NCBI RefSeq assembly: GCF_004786035.1 | Contig: NZ_CP035088.1 | Span: forward strand, 5,665,001 to 5,729,000 | DNA from: Pseudomonas viciae | GTDB taxonomy: Bacteria > Pseudomonadota > Gammaproteobacteria > Pseudomonadales > Pseudomonadaceae | Length of the DNA: 64,000 bases | Reading direction: 5' to 3' | In this document: positions 18,881 to 28,822 of the stretch, piece after piece | Numbering within the stretch: the stretch's first letter is position 1 | Layout: every line of letters begins with the position of its first letter | The notes under the pieces: generated by a model | Told to the model about the DNA's origin: nothing | The model's input: the letters and a program-made list of their open reading frames with translations, nothing else | Databases searched by the model: none | Translations under genes and position numbers: made by a program

Positions 18881-19324
18881 ATGCCCACCCAAGCAAAGCA
18901 AAACCCAAATAACACGCTCAGCGGGTTTGAGCCTTACGTCTCGCAACCTGGCGAAGAGTACATGGGCGCCCCCATGCGCGCGCACTTCACCAAGATCCTG
19001 AATAAGTGGAAACAGGACTTGATGCAGGAAGTCGATCGCACTGTGGATCACATGAAAGACGATGCAGCGAACTTCCCCGACCCGGCCGACCGTGCCAGTC
19101 AGGAAGAAGAATTCAGCCTCGAACTGCGTGCCCGTGACCGTGAGCGTAAGCTCATCAAGAAAATCGACAAGACGCTGCAACTGATCGAAGACGAAGAATA
19201 CGGTTGGTGCGAGTCCTGTGGCGTCGAAATCGGCGTCAAGCGACTGGAAGCCCGTCCGACTGCCGACATGTGTGTCGACTGCAAGACCCTGGCGGAAATC
19301 AAGGAAAAACAGGTCGGCAAGTAA
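18881..19324 (+). CDS. dksA: RNA polymerase-binding transcription factor DksA
   Basis: 147 aa from the ATG at 18881 (MPTQAKQ). The long coiled-coil hairpin (about residues 35-105) carries the conserved DPADRA tip, equivalent to the E. coli D71/D74/A76 motif, which reaches into the RNAP secondary channel with ppGpp. The zinc finger has all four cysteines (CESC and CVDC), so this is the canonical zinc-type paralogue rather than the cysteine-poor DksA2. Followed by a strong terminator and a REPIN. Confidence 0.97.
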   Translation: MPTQAKQNPNNTLSGFEPYVSQPGEEYMGAPMRAHFTKILNKWKQDLMQEVDRTVDHMKDDAANFPDPADRASQEEEFSLELRARDRERKLIKKIDKTLQLIEDEEYGWCESCGVEIGVKRLEARPTADMCVDCKTLAEIKEKQVGK

Positions 19325-19342
19325 TTGCCTGGGCTGTAACGA

Positions 19343-19371
19343 AAACGGAGCGTTCACACGCTCCGTTTTTG
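19343..19371 (+). terminator. Rho-independent terminator of dksA
   Basis: ACGGAGCG-TTCACA-CGCTCCGT followed by TTTTT, about 20 bases after the stop codon. Confidence 0.92.
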
Positions 19372-19401
19372 TTTCTGGCACTTTCTATGCGCCCGGCGAA
19401 T

Positions 19402-19498
19402 CCCTTGTGGGAGCGAGCTTGCTCGCGATAGCGCAGTGTCAGTCAACTTAATACTGGCTGATCCGACGCCTTCGCGAGCAAGCTCGCTCCCACAGGGG
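19402..19498. repeat. REPIN between dksA and gluQ
   Basis: CCCTTGTGGGAGCGAGCTTG at the left, its inverse ending CTCGCTCCCACAGGGG at the right, about 40 bases of unrelated spacer. Same family as the element at 16230. Confidence 0.92.
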
Positions 19499-19556
19499 AT
19501 GGGTTTCGTCATCAAGATATGTATTCCTACCGCTCGGACTCAGTAACATTCTCCCC

Positions 19557-20447
19557 ATGACTGCCACCACCCCCTACATCGGCCGCTTCGCCCCCACCCC
19601 CAGCGGCCACTTGCATTTCGGCTCGCTGGTCGCTGCGTTGGCGTCATACCTGGATGCCCGGGCTGTCGGCGGGCGCTGGTTGCTGCGCATGGAGGATCTT
19701 GACCCGCCCCGGGAAGAGCCGGGCGCGCAAGCGGCGATTTTGAAGGCACTGGAAAGCTACGGGTTTGAATGGGACGGCGAGATGGTCCGCCAGAGCGAGC
19801 GCCATGACGCTTACGAGCAAGTCATCAACCGCTTGTTCAGCCAGGGCCTGGCCTATGCTTGCACCTGTTCGCGCAAGCAACTGGAGGCGTATCAGGGCAT
19901 TTATCCGGGACTGTGTCGCAACGCTGGGCATGGCACCGAAAACGCCGCCATCCGCCTGCGCGTCCCTGAGCTTGAGTACCACTTCACTGACCGGGTACAA
20001 GGCGAGTTCCGCCAGCATCTGGGCCGCGAGGCCGGTGACTTTGTGATTCGCCGTCGTGACGGGCTCTACGCTTATCAACTGGCGGTGGTGCTGGACGACG
20101 CCTGGCAAGGGGTCACCGATATCGTGCGCGGCGCCGACCTGCTGGACTCCACGCCGCGCCAGTTGTACCTGCAAGAACTGCTCGGGCTGCCACAACCGCG
20201 TTACCTGCACGTGCCGCTGATCACCCAGCCGGACGGGCACAAGCTTGGTAAGTCCTATCGCTCGCCACCGCTGGCGGCCGATCAGGCCACGCCGCTGCTG
20301 TTGCGGGCGTTGCGCGCGCTGGGCCAGCAACCGGGCTCAGAGCTGGCCGACGCCAGCCCACGGGAGCTGCTGGATTGGGGCATTCGCCACTGGGATGCGG
20401 CCAAGATCCCGCGCACACTGAGCCTGCCCGAAGCGCAAATACGTTGA
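19557..20447 (+). CDS. gluQ: Glutamyl-Q tRNA(Asp) synthetase
   Basis: 296 aa. It is a truncated glutamyl-tRNA synthetase that transfers glutamate to the queuosine base of tRNA-Asp. The class I nucleotide motif is PTPSGHLHFGSL and the KMSKS equivalent is HKLGKS. The zinc site is C-x-C (ACTCSRK) plus a later Cys. The anticodon-binding domain of GluRS is missing, as in the family. It lies next to dksA, a common gammaproteobacterial arrangement. Confidence 0.95.
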   Translation: MTATTPYIGRFAPTPSGHLHFGSLVAALASYLDARAVGGRWLLRMEDLDPPREEPGAQAAILKALESYGFEWDGEMVRQSERHDAYEQVINRLFSQGLAYACTCSRKQLEAYQGIYPGLCRNAGHGTENAAIRLRVPELEYHFTDRVQGEFRQHLGREAGDFVIRRRDGLYAYQLAVVLDDAWQGVTDIVRGADLLDSTPRQLYLQELLGLPQPRYLHVPLITQPDGHKLGKSYRSPPLAADQATPLLLRALRALGQQPGSELADASPRELLDWGIRHWDAAKIPRTLSLPEAQIR

Positions 20448-20524
20448 CGGCCCTTGCAGCTTGGCGCCCATCCGTTACCATCGCCGCACGTTTTCGGGCA
20501 CGCGCATAAATAAGAGAGGCCGGG

Positions 20525-20701
20525 ATGTATATCTATCGCTTGGTCCTGCTCCTGGTAGTGGGGATTTACCTGTTCTCCCCGGCGATCATGGATTGGTGGA
20601 TCGATGCCACGGGTGCCTGGTATCGGCCGTATCTGCTCTGGCTGATTCTGATTGTCGTGACCTTCATCCTGCAGAGCCAAAAAGATGCCGATGAGCTTTA
20701 G
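20525..20701 (+). CDS. cbrX: Small membrane protein CbrX
   Basis: 58 aa, not long enough for most gene callers. Two hydrophobic helices (YRLVLLLVVGIYLFSP and YLLWLILIVVTFIL) flank a Trp-rich loop, DWWIDATGAWY. GAGGCCGGG precedes the ATG. It overlaps cbrA by 17 bases, so cbrA translation is likely coupled to it. In P. putida the equivalent frame is reported as cbrX in a cbrXAB operon; its biochemical role is not settled. Confidence 0.85.
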   Translation: MYIYRLVLLLVVGIYLFSPAIMDWWIDATGAWYRPYLLWLILIVVTFILQSQKDADEL

Positions 20702-23639
20702 CCTGACCCAGATGATCCTGATCAGCGCCGCCTACTTGGCAGTGCTGTTTGGTGTAGCCTGGATCAGCGAACGGGGCATGATCCCCCGGGCGATCATCCG
20801 CCACCCGCTGACCTACACCCTGTCGCTGGGCGTCTACGCCAGCGCGTGGGCGTTCTATGGCACGGTCGGGCTGGCGTATCAGTACGGCTATGGGTTCCTG
20901 TCCAGTTACCTCGGCGTGTCGGGCGCGTTCCTGCTGGCGCCGGTATTGCTCTACCCGATCCTGAAAATCACCCGCACCTACCAACTGTCGTCCCTGGCCG
21001 ACCTGTTCGCTTTTCGCTTTCGCAGCACCTGGGCCGGTGCCCTGACCACGATCTTCATGCTAGTGGGCGTATTGCCGCTGTTGGCTTTGCAGATCCAGGC
21101 CGTGGCCGACTCCATCAGCATCCTCACCCGCGAACCGGTGCAGCACCGGGTCGCGCTGAGTTTCTGCGCCTTGATCATCCTGTTCACGATTTTCTTTGGC
21201 TCCCGGCACATCGCAACCCGGGAAAAACACGAAGGCCTGGTGTTCGCCATCGCCTTCGAATCGGTGATCAAGCTGATCGCCATCGGCGGCGTCGGCCTCT
21301 ATGCCCTGTACGGCGTGTTTGATGGTCCGCAACAGCTTGAGCTTTGGCTGCTACAGAACCAGACCGCCCTCGCCGCCCTGCATACGCCCCTGCAGGAGGG
21401 ACCGTGGCGCACGCTGTTGCTGGTGTTCTTCGCGTCGGCGATCGTGATGCCGCACATGTACCACATGACGTTTACCGAAAACCTCAACCCGCGCTCGCTG
21501 GTCAGCGCGAGCTGGGGCCTGCCGCTGTTCCTGCTGCTGATGAGCCTGGCGGTGCCGCTGATCCTGTGGGCCGGGTTGAAGCTGGGGGCCAGTACCAATC
21601 CAGAGTATTTCACCCTCGGCATCGGCATCGCCGCCAACAGCAAGGCCCTGGCCTTGCTGGCGTATATCGGCGGCCTGTCGGCGGCCAGTGGCCTGATCAT
21701 CGTCACCACGCTGGCGCTGTCGGGGATGGCCCTCAACCACCTGGTGCTGCCGCTGTATCAGCCGCCAGCTGAAGGCAATATCTACCGCTGGTTGAAATGG
21801 ACCCGGCGGGCGCTGATCGTCGCGATCATCATGGCCGGCTACGGTTTCTACCTGATGCTGGGCGACGGCCAGGACCTGGCCAACCTGGGCATCGTCGCAT
21901 TCGTTGCCACCTTGCAGTTCCTGCCTGGCGTGTTGTCGGTGCTGTATTGGCCGACCGCCAACCGTCGCGGCTTTATCGCCGGCCTGCTGGCGGGGATCCT
22001 GGTGTGGCTGGTGGCCATGCTCCTGCCGCTGCTGGGCAACTTGCAGGGTTTCTATATTCCGCTGCTGAACATGATCTATGTGCTCGACGACACCAGTTGG
22101 CACATGGCAGCCATCGCCTCCCTGGCGGCGAACGTGCTGATGTTCACCCTGATCTCACTGTTCACCAACGCCAGCAGCGAAGAGGCCAGCGCCGCCGAAG
22201 CCTGTGCGGTGGACAACGTTCGTCGCCCGCAGCGCCGCGAGCTGCACGCCGCCTCGCCCCAGGAGTTCGCCACGCAACTGGCCAAGCCCCTGGGCGCCAA
22301 AGCTGCGCAAAAGGAAGTCGAACAGGCCCTGCGCGACCTTTATCTGCCCTTCGATGAGCGCCGCCCCTACGCCCTGCGTCGCCTGCGGGACCGGATCGAA
22401 GCCAACCTGTCCGGCCTGATGGGCCCCAGCGTGGCCCAGGATATGGTCGAGACGTTCCTGCCTTACAAGGCTGGCGGCGAGAACTACGTCACCGAAGACA
22501 TCCACTTCATCGAAAGTCGCCTCGAGGATTACCACTCGCGCCTCACCGGCCTGGCCGCCGAACTGGACGCCTTGCGTCGCTATCACCGCCAGACCTTGCA
22601 GGAACTGCCGATGGGCGTGTGTTCCCTGGCCAAGGACCAGGAAATCCTGATGTGGAACAAAGCCATGGAAGAGCTGACCGGGATCGCTGCCCAGCGCGTG
22701 GTCGGTTCGCGCCTGAGCACCTTGGGCGAACCGTGGAAAGGTTTGCTGCAAGGCTTCATCGACCTGCCGGACGAGCACCTGCACAAACAACACCTGGCCC
22801 TCGACGGTCAGACCCGCTGGCTCAACCTGCACAAGGCGGCGATCGACGAGCCGCTGGCACCGGGCAACAGCGGCCTGGTATTGCTGGTGGAAGACCTGAC
22901 CGATACCCAGATGCTCGAAGACAAGCTGGTCCACTCCGAACGACTGGCGAGCATTGGCCGGTTGGCCGCCGGGGTCGCCCACGAGATCGGCAACCCGATC
23001 ACTGGCATCGCCTGCCTGGCGCAGAACCTGCGCGAAGAGCGCGAGGACGACGGCGAACTGACGGAAATCAGTGGCCAGATCCTCGAACAGACCAAGCGCG
23101 TGTCGCGTATTGTTCAGTCGCTGATGAGCTTCGCCCATGCCGGCGGTCACCAACATAACGATGAGCCCGTCTGCCTGGCCGAAGTGGCCCAGGATGCCAT
23201 TGGTCTGCTGGCGCTCAACCGGCGCAATTTCGAAGTGCAATTTTTCAACCTGTGCGACCCGGATCATTGGGTCGACGGCGACCCCCAGCGGCTCGCCCAG
23301 GTGCTGATCAACCTACTCTCCAACGCGCGGGACGCCTCACCGGCCGGCAGCGCGGTGCGGGTCAAGAGCGAAGCCAGCGAACACACGATCGACCTGATCG
23401 TCGAAGACGAAGGCAGCGGTATCCCACAGAACATCATGGACCGATTGTTCGAACCCTTCTTCACCACCAAGGATCCTGGCGAAGGCACCGGTCTGGGCCT
23501 CGCACTGGTCTATTCCATCGTTGAAGAGCATTATGGACAAATCACCATCGACAGCCCGGCCGATGTACAAAGCCAACGCGGCACCCGTATCCGGGTCACC
23601 TTGCCGCGTCATGTCGAAGCGACGTCCGCTGTGAACTGA
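20685..23639 (+). CDS. cbrA: Sensor histidine kinase CbrA with SLC5 transporter domain
   Basis: 984 aa (an alternative ATG at 20691 gives 982). The first roughly 500 residues form an SLC5 sodium/solute symporter-like domain of many helices. A linker, a PAS domain (about residues 630-730) and the kinase core follow: phospho-acceptor His at about 766 in [12 protein letters not shown], and the N, G1 and G2 boxes to the end ([17 protein letters not shown]). CbrA controls use of carbon and nitrogen sources through CbrB and CrcZ; histidine transport is reported for the P. fluorescens protein. All catalytic motifs look intact. Confidence 0.96.
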   Translation: MPMSFSLTQMILISAAYLAVLFGVAWISERGMIPRAIIRHPLTYTLSLGVYASAWAFYGTVGLAYQYGYGFLSSYLGVSGAFLLAPVLLYPILKITRTYQLSSLADLFAFRFRSTWAGALTTIFMLVGVLPLLALQIQAVADSISILTREPVQHRVALSFCALIILFTIFFGSRHIATREKHEGLVFAIAFESVIKLIAIGGVGLYALYGVFDGPQQLELWLLQNQTALAALHTPLQEGPWRTLLLVFFASAIVMPHMYHMTFTENLNPRSLVSASWGLPLFLLLMSLAVPLILWAGLKLGASTNPEYFTLGIGIAANSKALALLAYIGGLSAASGLIIVTTLALSGMALNHLVLPLYQPPAEGNIYRWLKWTRRALIVAIIMAGYGFYLMLGDGQDLANLGIVAFVATLQFLPGVLSVLYWPTANRRGFIAGLLAGILVWLVAMLLPLLGNLQGFYIPLLNMIYVLDDTSWHMAAIASLAANVLMFTLISLFTNASSEEASAAEACAVDNVRRPQRRELHAASPQEFATQLAKPLGAKAAQKEVEQALRDLYLPFDERRPYALRRLRDRIEANLSGLMGPSVAQDMVETFLPYKAGGENYVTEDIHFIESRLEDYHSRLTGLAAELDALRRYHRQTLQELPMGVCSLAKDQEILMWNKAMEELTGIAAQRVVGSRLSTLGEPWKGLLQGFIDLPDEHLHKQHLALDGQTRWLNLHKAAIDEPLAPGNSGLVLLVEDLTDTQMLEDKLVHSERLASIGRLAAGVAHEIGNPITGIACLAQNLREEREDDGELTEISGQILEQTKRVSRIVQSLMSFAHAGGHQHNDEPVCLAEVAQDAIGLLALNRRNFEVQFFNLCDPDHWVDGDPQRLAQVLINLLSNARDASPAGSAVRVKSEASEHTIDLIVEDEGSGIPQNIMDRLFEPFFTTKDPGEGTGLGLALVYSIVEEHYGQITIDSPADVQSQRGTRIRVTLPRHVEATSAVN

Positions 23640-23661
23640 GACCGTCGAGAGAATCGAATCA

Positions 23662-25095
23662 ATGCCGCACATTCTGATCGTCGAAGACGAAACAATTATC
23701 CGCTCCGCCTTGCGCCGCCTGCTGGAACGCAACCAGTACCAGGTCAGCGAAGCCGGTTCAGTGCAGGAAGCACAAGAGCGTTTCAGCATCCCGACATTTG
23801 ACCTGATCGTCAGCGACCTGCGCCTGCCCGGCGCTCCCGGCACCGAGCTGATCAAGCTCGGCCAGGGTACGCCGGTGCTGATCATGACCAGTTACGCCAG
23901 CCTGCGCTCGGCGGTCGACTCCATGAAAATGGGGGCCGTGGACTACATCGCCAAACCGTTCGACCACGACGAGATGCTCCAGGCCGTGGCCCGCATCCTG
24001 CGCGACCGACAAACGGCAAGCGGTAACCCATCGGAACCCGCCGGCAAGGCCCCTGCCTCCGCGAAGGTCGGCGCCAGCAACCATAACGGCGAAATCGGCA
24101 TTATCGGTTCCTGCCCACCCATGCAGGACCTGTACAGCAAGATCCGCAAAGTGGCACCAACCGACTCCAATGTCCTGGTCCAGGGTGAGTCCGGTACCGG
24201 TAAGGAGCTGGTGGCCCGCGCGCTGCATAACCTCTCTCGTCGGGCCAAGGCGCCGATGATCTCGGTGAACTGCGCGGCGATCCCGGAAAGCCTGATCGAG
24301 TCCGAGCTGTTCGGTCACGAGAAAGGCGCGTTCACCGGCGCCAGCGCCGGACGTGCCGGGCTGGTGGAAGCGGCGGACGGTGGCACGCTGTTCCTCGATG
24401 AAATCGGTGAGTTGCCGTTGGAAGCCCAGGCGCGATTGCTGCGCGTGCTTCAGGAAGGCGAGATCCGCCGGGTCGGGTCGGTGCAGTCGCAGAAAGTCGA
24501 CGTCCGCCTGATCGCTGCGACCCACCGTGACCTCAAGAGCCTGGCGAAGATCGGCCAGTTCCGCGAAGACTTGTATTACCGCTTGCACGTCATCGCCTTG
24601 AAACTGCCGGCCCTGCGCGAGCGTGGCGCGGACGTCAACGAAATCGCCCAAGCGTTCCTCGCCCGCCAGAGCGCGCGGGTCAACCGCACCGATCTCAAGT
24701 TCGCCCCGGACGCCGAGCAGGCCATTCGTCATTACGCCTGGCCGGGTAACGTTCGAGAGCTGGAGAACGCGGTCGAGCGGGCGGTGATCCTGTGCGAGAG
24801 CCCGGAAATCTCCGCCGATCTGCTGGGTATCGACATCGAACTGAGTGACCTGGACGACGAAGAGTTCATCGGCCTGGCCCCACAACAGGGCGGTGCGGCC
24901 AACAACACCAGCCACGAACCCACCGAAGATCTGTCCCTGGAGGACTACTTCCAGCATTTCGTCCTGGAGCACCAGGACCACATGACCGAGACCGAACTGG
25001 CCCGCAAGCTGGGCGTAAGTCGCAAGTGCCTGTGGGAACGCCGCCAGCGCCTGGGTATCCCGCGACGCAAGACCGGGGTGGCCAGCGAAAGCTGA
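23662..25095 (+). CDS. cbrB: Sigma-54-dependent response regulator CbrB
   Basis: 477 aa, NtrC type. Receiver domain with the phospho-acceptor D52 (VSDLRLPG). AAA+ domain with Walker A GESGTGKE and the sigma-54-contacting GAFTGA loop. C-terminal Fis-type HTH ([19 protein letters not shown]). It starts 22 bases after cbrA and should activate crcZ, whose sigma-54 promoter and CbrB-type site lie just downstream. Followed by a REP palindrome and a terminator. Confidence 0.97.
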   Translation: MPHILIVEDETIIRSALRRLLERNQYQVSEAGSVQEAQERFSIPTFDLIVSDLRLPGAPGTELIKLGQGTPVLIMTSYASLRSAVDSMKMGAVDYIAKPFDHDEMLQAVARILRDRQTASGNPSEPAGKAPASAKVGASNHNGEIGIIGSCPPMQDLYSKIRKVAPTDSNVLVQGESGTGKELVARALHNLSRRAKAPMISVNCAAIPESLIESELFGHEKGAFTGASAGRAGLVEAADGGTLFLDEIGELPLEAQARLLRVLQEGEIRRVGSVQSQKVDVRLIAATHRDLKSLAKIGQFREDLYYRLHVIALKLPALRERGADVNEIAQAFLARQSARVNRTDLKFAPDAEQAIRHYAWPGNVRELENAVERAVILCESPEISADLLGIDIELSDLDDEEFIGLAPQQGGAANNTSHEPTEDLSLEDYFQHFVLEHQDHMTETELARKLGVSRKCLWERRQRLGIPRRKTGVASES

Positions 25096-25097
25096 TT

Positions 25098-25121
25098 TGT
25101 GGGAGCAAGCTCGCTCCCACA
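25098..25121. repeat. Single REP-type palindrome
   Basis: TGTGGGAGC and GCTCCCACA with six bases between, three bases after the cbrB stop codon. A minimal member of the REP family in this window. Confidence 0.8.
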
Positions 25122-25158
25122 GGAGGACAGGCTCGAAGAGCCATGAATGTGAAAAAAC

Positions 25159-25184
25159 TGTTACCTCAGCTTTTTCACGTAACA
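25159..25184. promoter_or_regulatory. CbrB upstream activating site for crcZ
   Basis: TGTTAC at 25159-25164 and GTAACA at 25179-25184 are separated by 14 bases, the published CbrB site pattern (TGTTAC-N14-GTAACA). It lies about 125 bases upstream of the predicted crcZ start, a usual enhancer distance. Confidence 0.88.
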
Positions 25185-25186
25185 GA

Positions 25187-25223
25187 AGCCGGGGTTTACG
25201 GTAACGAAACCCCGGCTTTTTTT
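25187..25223 (+). terminator. Rho-independent terminator of cbrB
   Basis: AGCCGGGGTTT and AAACCCCGGCT form an 11-bp stem with a nine-base loop, followed by a T-run. It lies between the CbrB site and the crcZ promoter, isolating crcZ from cbrB read-through. Confidence 0.92.
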
Positions 25224-25282
25224 CGTCCCGAAAAAACCGACATATCCTTAGAACCCCCGGTTTTTCTAGCCTTCGCAAAAGT

Positions 25283-25298
25283 TGGCACGCACCCTGCT
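25283..25298 (+). promoter_or_regulatory. Sigma-54 promoter of crcZ
   Basis: TTGGCACGCACCCTGCTAT: GG at 25284-25285 and GC at 25296-25297 with exactly ten bases between, matching the -24/-12 consensus. The predicted start is about 25309. Confidence 0.9.
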
Positions 25299-25308
25299 AT
25301 AGCTTTGG

Positions 25309-25690
25309 TACAAGAACAATAACAAGCAATGCAAAAGACAATAAAAATAAGACGAATCGACTCACGCACAATAAAAACAAGACGGCGAGAGGCGCAGCTA
25401 ACTGATTCTTTTGGAGAGGCGTTGTATTTGGGGCTAGCCCCACAACCAGGCCGAGAACAATAAAAACTGTCTCAAGACAGGTGCCTGAACTGGTTGGATC
25501 GATTGATCACTGCAACACAGCGACCAAAGCAATCCGTTTGCTCTTGACTCCCGATTGGGAGGGTCACGAAGGGAAAACCTCGTGGCGCGGGCACTCAACA
25601 AAAACAAGAAGCCCGAAACCAATAATAAAAATAGAGCACGTAACTAATTCTGGGGGAGCTTCGGCTCCCCTTGTGGTTTCTGTCTTTCCC
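25309..25690 (+). ncRNA. crcZ: CrcZ small RNA (Hfq/Crc-titrating)
   Basis: About 380 nt, no open frame of note. Six A-rich AANAANAA clusters bind Hfq with Crc: starts near 25312, 25340, 25370, 25456, 25597 and 25621. The 3' end has the hairpin GGGGAGC-TTCG-GCTCCCC (25653-25670) followed by a T-rich stretch. The location between cbrB and pcnB and the CbrB/sigma-54 control match CrcZ. It relieves carbon catabolite repression when preferred carbon is absent. The 3' end is estimated. Confidence 0.93.
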
Positions 25691-25836
25691 ACCCGAAAGC
25701 CTACAAGGCTTGTGGCGCAAGCCTGCAGCTCAAAACTGCTCCGTCCTACACCATCCCTCGACTAAATGCTAGAATCCCCGCCCATCTGCGGTCATTCTTC
25801 GTTTTTGGCCGAATATTCCTTCAAACAGTGCATCCC

Positions 25837-27231
25837 ATGCTGAAGAAGCTGTTCCAGTCATTCCGTTCTCCCTTGCGTCGTACGCAACACATTCGCAGCA
25901 CGCCTGAAGTGCTCAACAGCGGCCAGCATTCGCTGCAAAAGGCCCAGTTCAGCCGTTATGCGGTGAACATCGTCGAACGCCTGCAGAACGCCGGTTACCA
26001 GGCCTACCTGGTCGGTGGCTGTGTGCGCGACATGCTGCTCAACATCACACCCAAGGATTTCGACGTTGCCACCAGCGCCACGCCGGAACAGATACGGGCC
26101 GAATTTCGCAATGCACGGATCATTGGCCGGCGCTTCAAGCTGGTCCACATCCACTTCGGTCGCGAAATCATCGAAGTGGCGACGTTCCGCGCCAACCACC
26201 CGCAAAGCGAAGAAGAAGACAGCAACCAGTCTTCTCGCAACGAGAGCGGGCGTATCCTGCGTGATAACGTCTACGGCACGTTGGAAGAAGACGCGCAACG
26301 CCGCGACTTCACCATCAATGCCCTGTATTACGATCCGGTCAGCGAACGCATCCTCGATTACGCCAACGGTGTACATGACATCCGCAATCGCCTGATCCGC
26401 CTGATCGGCGATCCGAAGCAGCGTTACCAGGAAGACCCGGTGCGGATGCTGCGGGCCGTTCGTTTCGCCGCCAAGCTGAATTTCGGTATCGAAAAACACA
26501 GCGCCACGCCGATTCGCGAACTGGCGCCAATGCTGCGGGAAATCCCTTCGGCCCGCCTGTTCGAAGAGGTGCTCAAGCTGTTCCTGTCGGGCCACGCGGC
26601 AGATACCTTCGAGATGCTGGTGGACCTGCAACTGTTCGACCCGCTGTTCCCGGCCAGCGCCGAGGCGTTGGAGCACAATCCAACCTACACCCACACCCTG
26701 ATCAGTGAAGCGCTGATCAACACCGACTTGCGCATCAAGCAGAACAAGCCGGTGACCCCGGCGTTCCTGTTCGCCGCATTGCTCTGGCCGGCCCTGCCGG
26801 CCCGGGTGCTGCGCCTGCAAGACCGAGGCATGCCGCCGATCCCGGCGATGCAGGAAGCCGCCCACGAGCTGATCGCCGAACAGTGCCAGCGCATCGCAAT
26901 TCCAAAACGTTTCACGATGCCGATCCGCGAGATCTGGGACATGCAGGAACGCCTGCCACGGCGCAGCGGCAAACGTGCCGACCTGCTGCTGGACAACCCG
27001 CGTTTCCGCGCCGGCTACGACTTTCTACTGTTGCGCGAAAGCGCCGGCGAACAGACCGATGGCCTGGGCGAATGGTGGACCGACTATCAGGACGCCAATG
27101 ACAGCGAACGCCGCGACATGATTCGCGAGCTCAGCAGCAAGGAGGACGGCACCACCGGCCCACGCAAGCGGCGGCGCAGCAGCGGTGCCAAGCGCAAACG
27201 CGCCGGGGCACCGAGCGCATCGGGCGAGTAA
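25837..27231 (+). CDS. pcnB: Poly(A) polymerase I
   Basis: 464 aa from the ATG at 25837 (MLKKLFQSF); a GTG three codons upstream is possible. Nucleotidyltransferase head domain with VGGCVRDMLL and the catalytic carboxylates of PKDFDVATSA. Then RRDFTINALYYD and the RNA-binding neck (EDPVRMLRAVRFAAKL). The C-terminus is very basic (PRKRRRSSGAKRKRAG). It adds 3' poly(A) tails that mark RNAs for decay. It ends three bases before folK. Confidence 0.95.
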   Translation: MLKKLFQSFRSPLRRTQHIRSTPEVLNSGQHSLQKAQFSRYAVNIVERLQNAGYQAYLVGGCVRDMLLNITPKDFDVATSATPEQIRAEFRNARIIGRRFKLVHIHFGREIIEVATFRANHPQSEEEDSNQSSRNESGRILRDNVYGTLEEDAQRRDFTINALYYDPVSERILDYANGVHDIRNRLIRLIGDPKQRYQEDPVRMLRAVRFAAKLNFGIEKHSATPIRELAPMLREIPSARLFEEVLKLFLSGHAADTFEMLVDLQLFDPLFPASAEALEHNPTYTHTLISEALINTDLRIKQNKPVTPAFLFAALLWPALPARVLRLQDRGMPPIPAMQEAAHELIAEQCQRIAIPKRFTMPIREIWDMQERLPRRSGKRADLLLDNPRFRAGYDFLLLRESAGEQTDGLGEWWTDYQDANDSERRDMIRELSSKEDGTTGPRKRRRSSGAKRKRAGAPSASGE

Positions 27232-27234
27232 TCG

Positions 27235-27720
27235 ATGGAGCGCATCTACATCGGCATGGGCAGCAACCTGGCCGAACCCGCTGAACAATTGCGCTGCGCC
27301 GTCCAGGCGCTGGCGCAACTGCCCGACACCCGGTTGGCGGGCGTTTCAGCGTTCTATCAAAGCGATTCCCTGCTGCCCGGCCAGCCGCGCTATACCAATG
27401 CGGTGGCAGCGCTGGACTGCCGACTGGCGCCGCTGGTCCTGCTCGATGCGCTGCAAGCCATCGAAACCGGGCAAGGTCGCGAACGCCTGGAACGCTGGGG
27501 CCCGCGCACGTTGGATCTGGACATTCTGCTGTTCGGCGATCGCCTGATCGACGAGCCCCGCCTCAAAGTCCCCCACTACCACATGCAGGCCCGGGCCTTT
27601 GTACTCTATCCGCTGGCCGAGCTGGCCCCCGCCGACCTGCGTCTGGCCGATGGGCGCCTGCTCAAGGATTTGCTTGCGGCGTGCCCGTTTGTAGGCCTGG
27701 AACGCTTGCCTGCGAACTGA
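27235..27720 (+). CDS. folK: 6-hydroxymethyl-7,8-dihydropterin pyrophosphokinase
   Basis: 161 aa. HPPK of folate synthesis, transferring pyrophosphate from ATP to the pterin. The start IYIGMGSNLAEP and the metal/ATP site RWGPRTLDLDILLFG, with its two catalytic aspartates, are intact. Immediately after pcnB and upstream of the pantothenate genes, a widely conserved order. Confidence 0.96.
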   Translation: MERIYIGMGSNLAEPAEQLRCAVQALAQLPDTRLAGVSAFYQSDSLLPGQPRYTNAVAALDCRLAPLVLLDALQAIETGQGRERLERWGPRTLDLDILLFGDRLIDEPRLKVPHYHMQARAFVLYPLAELAPADLRLADGRLLKDLLAACPFVGLERLPAN

Positions 27721-27731
27721 TGCAAATCCCC

Positions 27732-27763
27732 CCTGTGGGAGCGAGCAAGCTCGCTCCCACAGG
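27732..27763. repeat. Perfect REP palindrome after folK
   Basis: CCTGTGGGAGCGAGC, loop AA, GCTCGCTCCCACAGG: a perfect 15-bp stem 11 bases after the folK stop. It may also act as a transcription stop or mRNA stabiliser. The remaining bases to panB (27764-28021) hold no recognisable gene. Confidence 0.85.
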
Positions 27764-28021
27764 TTCCAGCACCGGGCAGTCATTCTGGGACGCTCATCTA
27801 CGCTGAAACGCATCAGTAACCCCGGTAACACCCAGCGGTAACACATCCAATTGACTTCCCGAGAGCTCCTCACGACTATAGGCGTCCCGTTGCCGCCAAC
27901 GCGGCGTTGAAGGGCGCAATCCAGGCCTTACAAGCACCACACATAGAGGGTGCGCCTGTGTAAATGACGAATCATGCGCGTTACTCGCAGTAGTTCACGA
28001 GCGCCTAATGAGGACTTTTTC

Positions 28022-28822
28022 ATGCCAGCTATTACCCTGACCACACTGCAAGGTCTCAAGCAAAAAGGTGAGAAAATCGCCATGCTGACCTGCTATGACG
28101 CGACCTTCGCCCACGCCTGCAACGAGGCCGGTGTCGAAGTGCTGCTGGTGGGCGATTCCCTCGGCATGGTGCTGCAAGGTCACGACAGCACGCTGCCGGT
28201 GACCACCGCCGAGATGGCCTACCATGTGGCCGCCGTCAAACGCGGTAACACCGATGCGCTGATCCTCGCCGACCTGCCATTCATGTCCTACGCCACCCTC
28301 GAACAAACCATGACCAACAGCGCCATGCTGATGCAGGCCGGCGCCCACATGGTCAAAGTCGAAGGCGCACTGTGGCTGGCCGATTCGATTCGGCTGCTGG
28401 CCGAGCGCGGCATCCCGGTGTGCGCGCACATGGGCTTGACCCCACAGTCGGTAAACATTCTCGGTGGCTACAAAGTCCAGGGGCGCAATGAGAACCAGGC
28501 ACGGCAGATGCGCGCCGACGCCATTGCACTGGAGCAAGCCGGTGCAGCGATGTTGCTGCTCGAATGCGTGCCCAGCGAGCTGGCGGAAGAAATCACCCAG
28601 GCAGTGAAGATCCCCGTGATCGGGATCGGCGCCGGCAACGCCACCGACGGCCAGGTGCTGGTGTTGCACGACATGCTCGGGCTGTCGATCACCGGCCGAG
28701 TGCCCAAGTTCGTGAAGAACTTCATGGCTGGGCAAGGCTCCATCCAGGCGGCCCTGAGCGCTTACGTTGCCGAAGTCAAAGCAGCGACCTTCCCAGGCGT
28801 TGAACACGGATTCTCTGCATGA
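28022..28822 (+). CDS. panB: 3-methyl-2-oxobutanoate hydroxymethyltransferase
   Basis: 266 aa from the ATG at 28022 with GAGGA upstream; an earlier in-frame ATG lacks a site and family support. It makes ketopantoate from 2-oxoisovalerate, an intermediate of the ilv pathway also encoded in this window. Landmarks: [21 protein letters not shown], the catalytic Glu of MVKVEG, and [14 protein letters not shown]. It overlaps panC by four bases (ATGA). Confidence 0.97.
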   Translation: MPAITLTTLQGLKQKGEKIAMLTCYDATFAHACNEAGVEVLLVGDSLGMVLQGHDSTLPVTTAEMAYHVAAVKRGNTDALILADLPFMSYATLEQTMTNSAMLMQAGAHMVKVEGALWLADSIRLLAERGIPVCAHMGLTPQSVNILGGYKVQGRNENQARQMRADAIALEQAGAAMLLLECVPSELAEEITQAVKIPVIGIGAGNATDGQVLVLHDMLGLSITGRVPKFVKNFMAGQGSIQAALSAYVAEVKAATFPGVEHGFSA

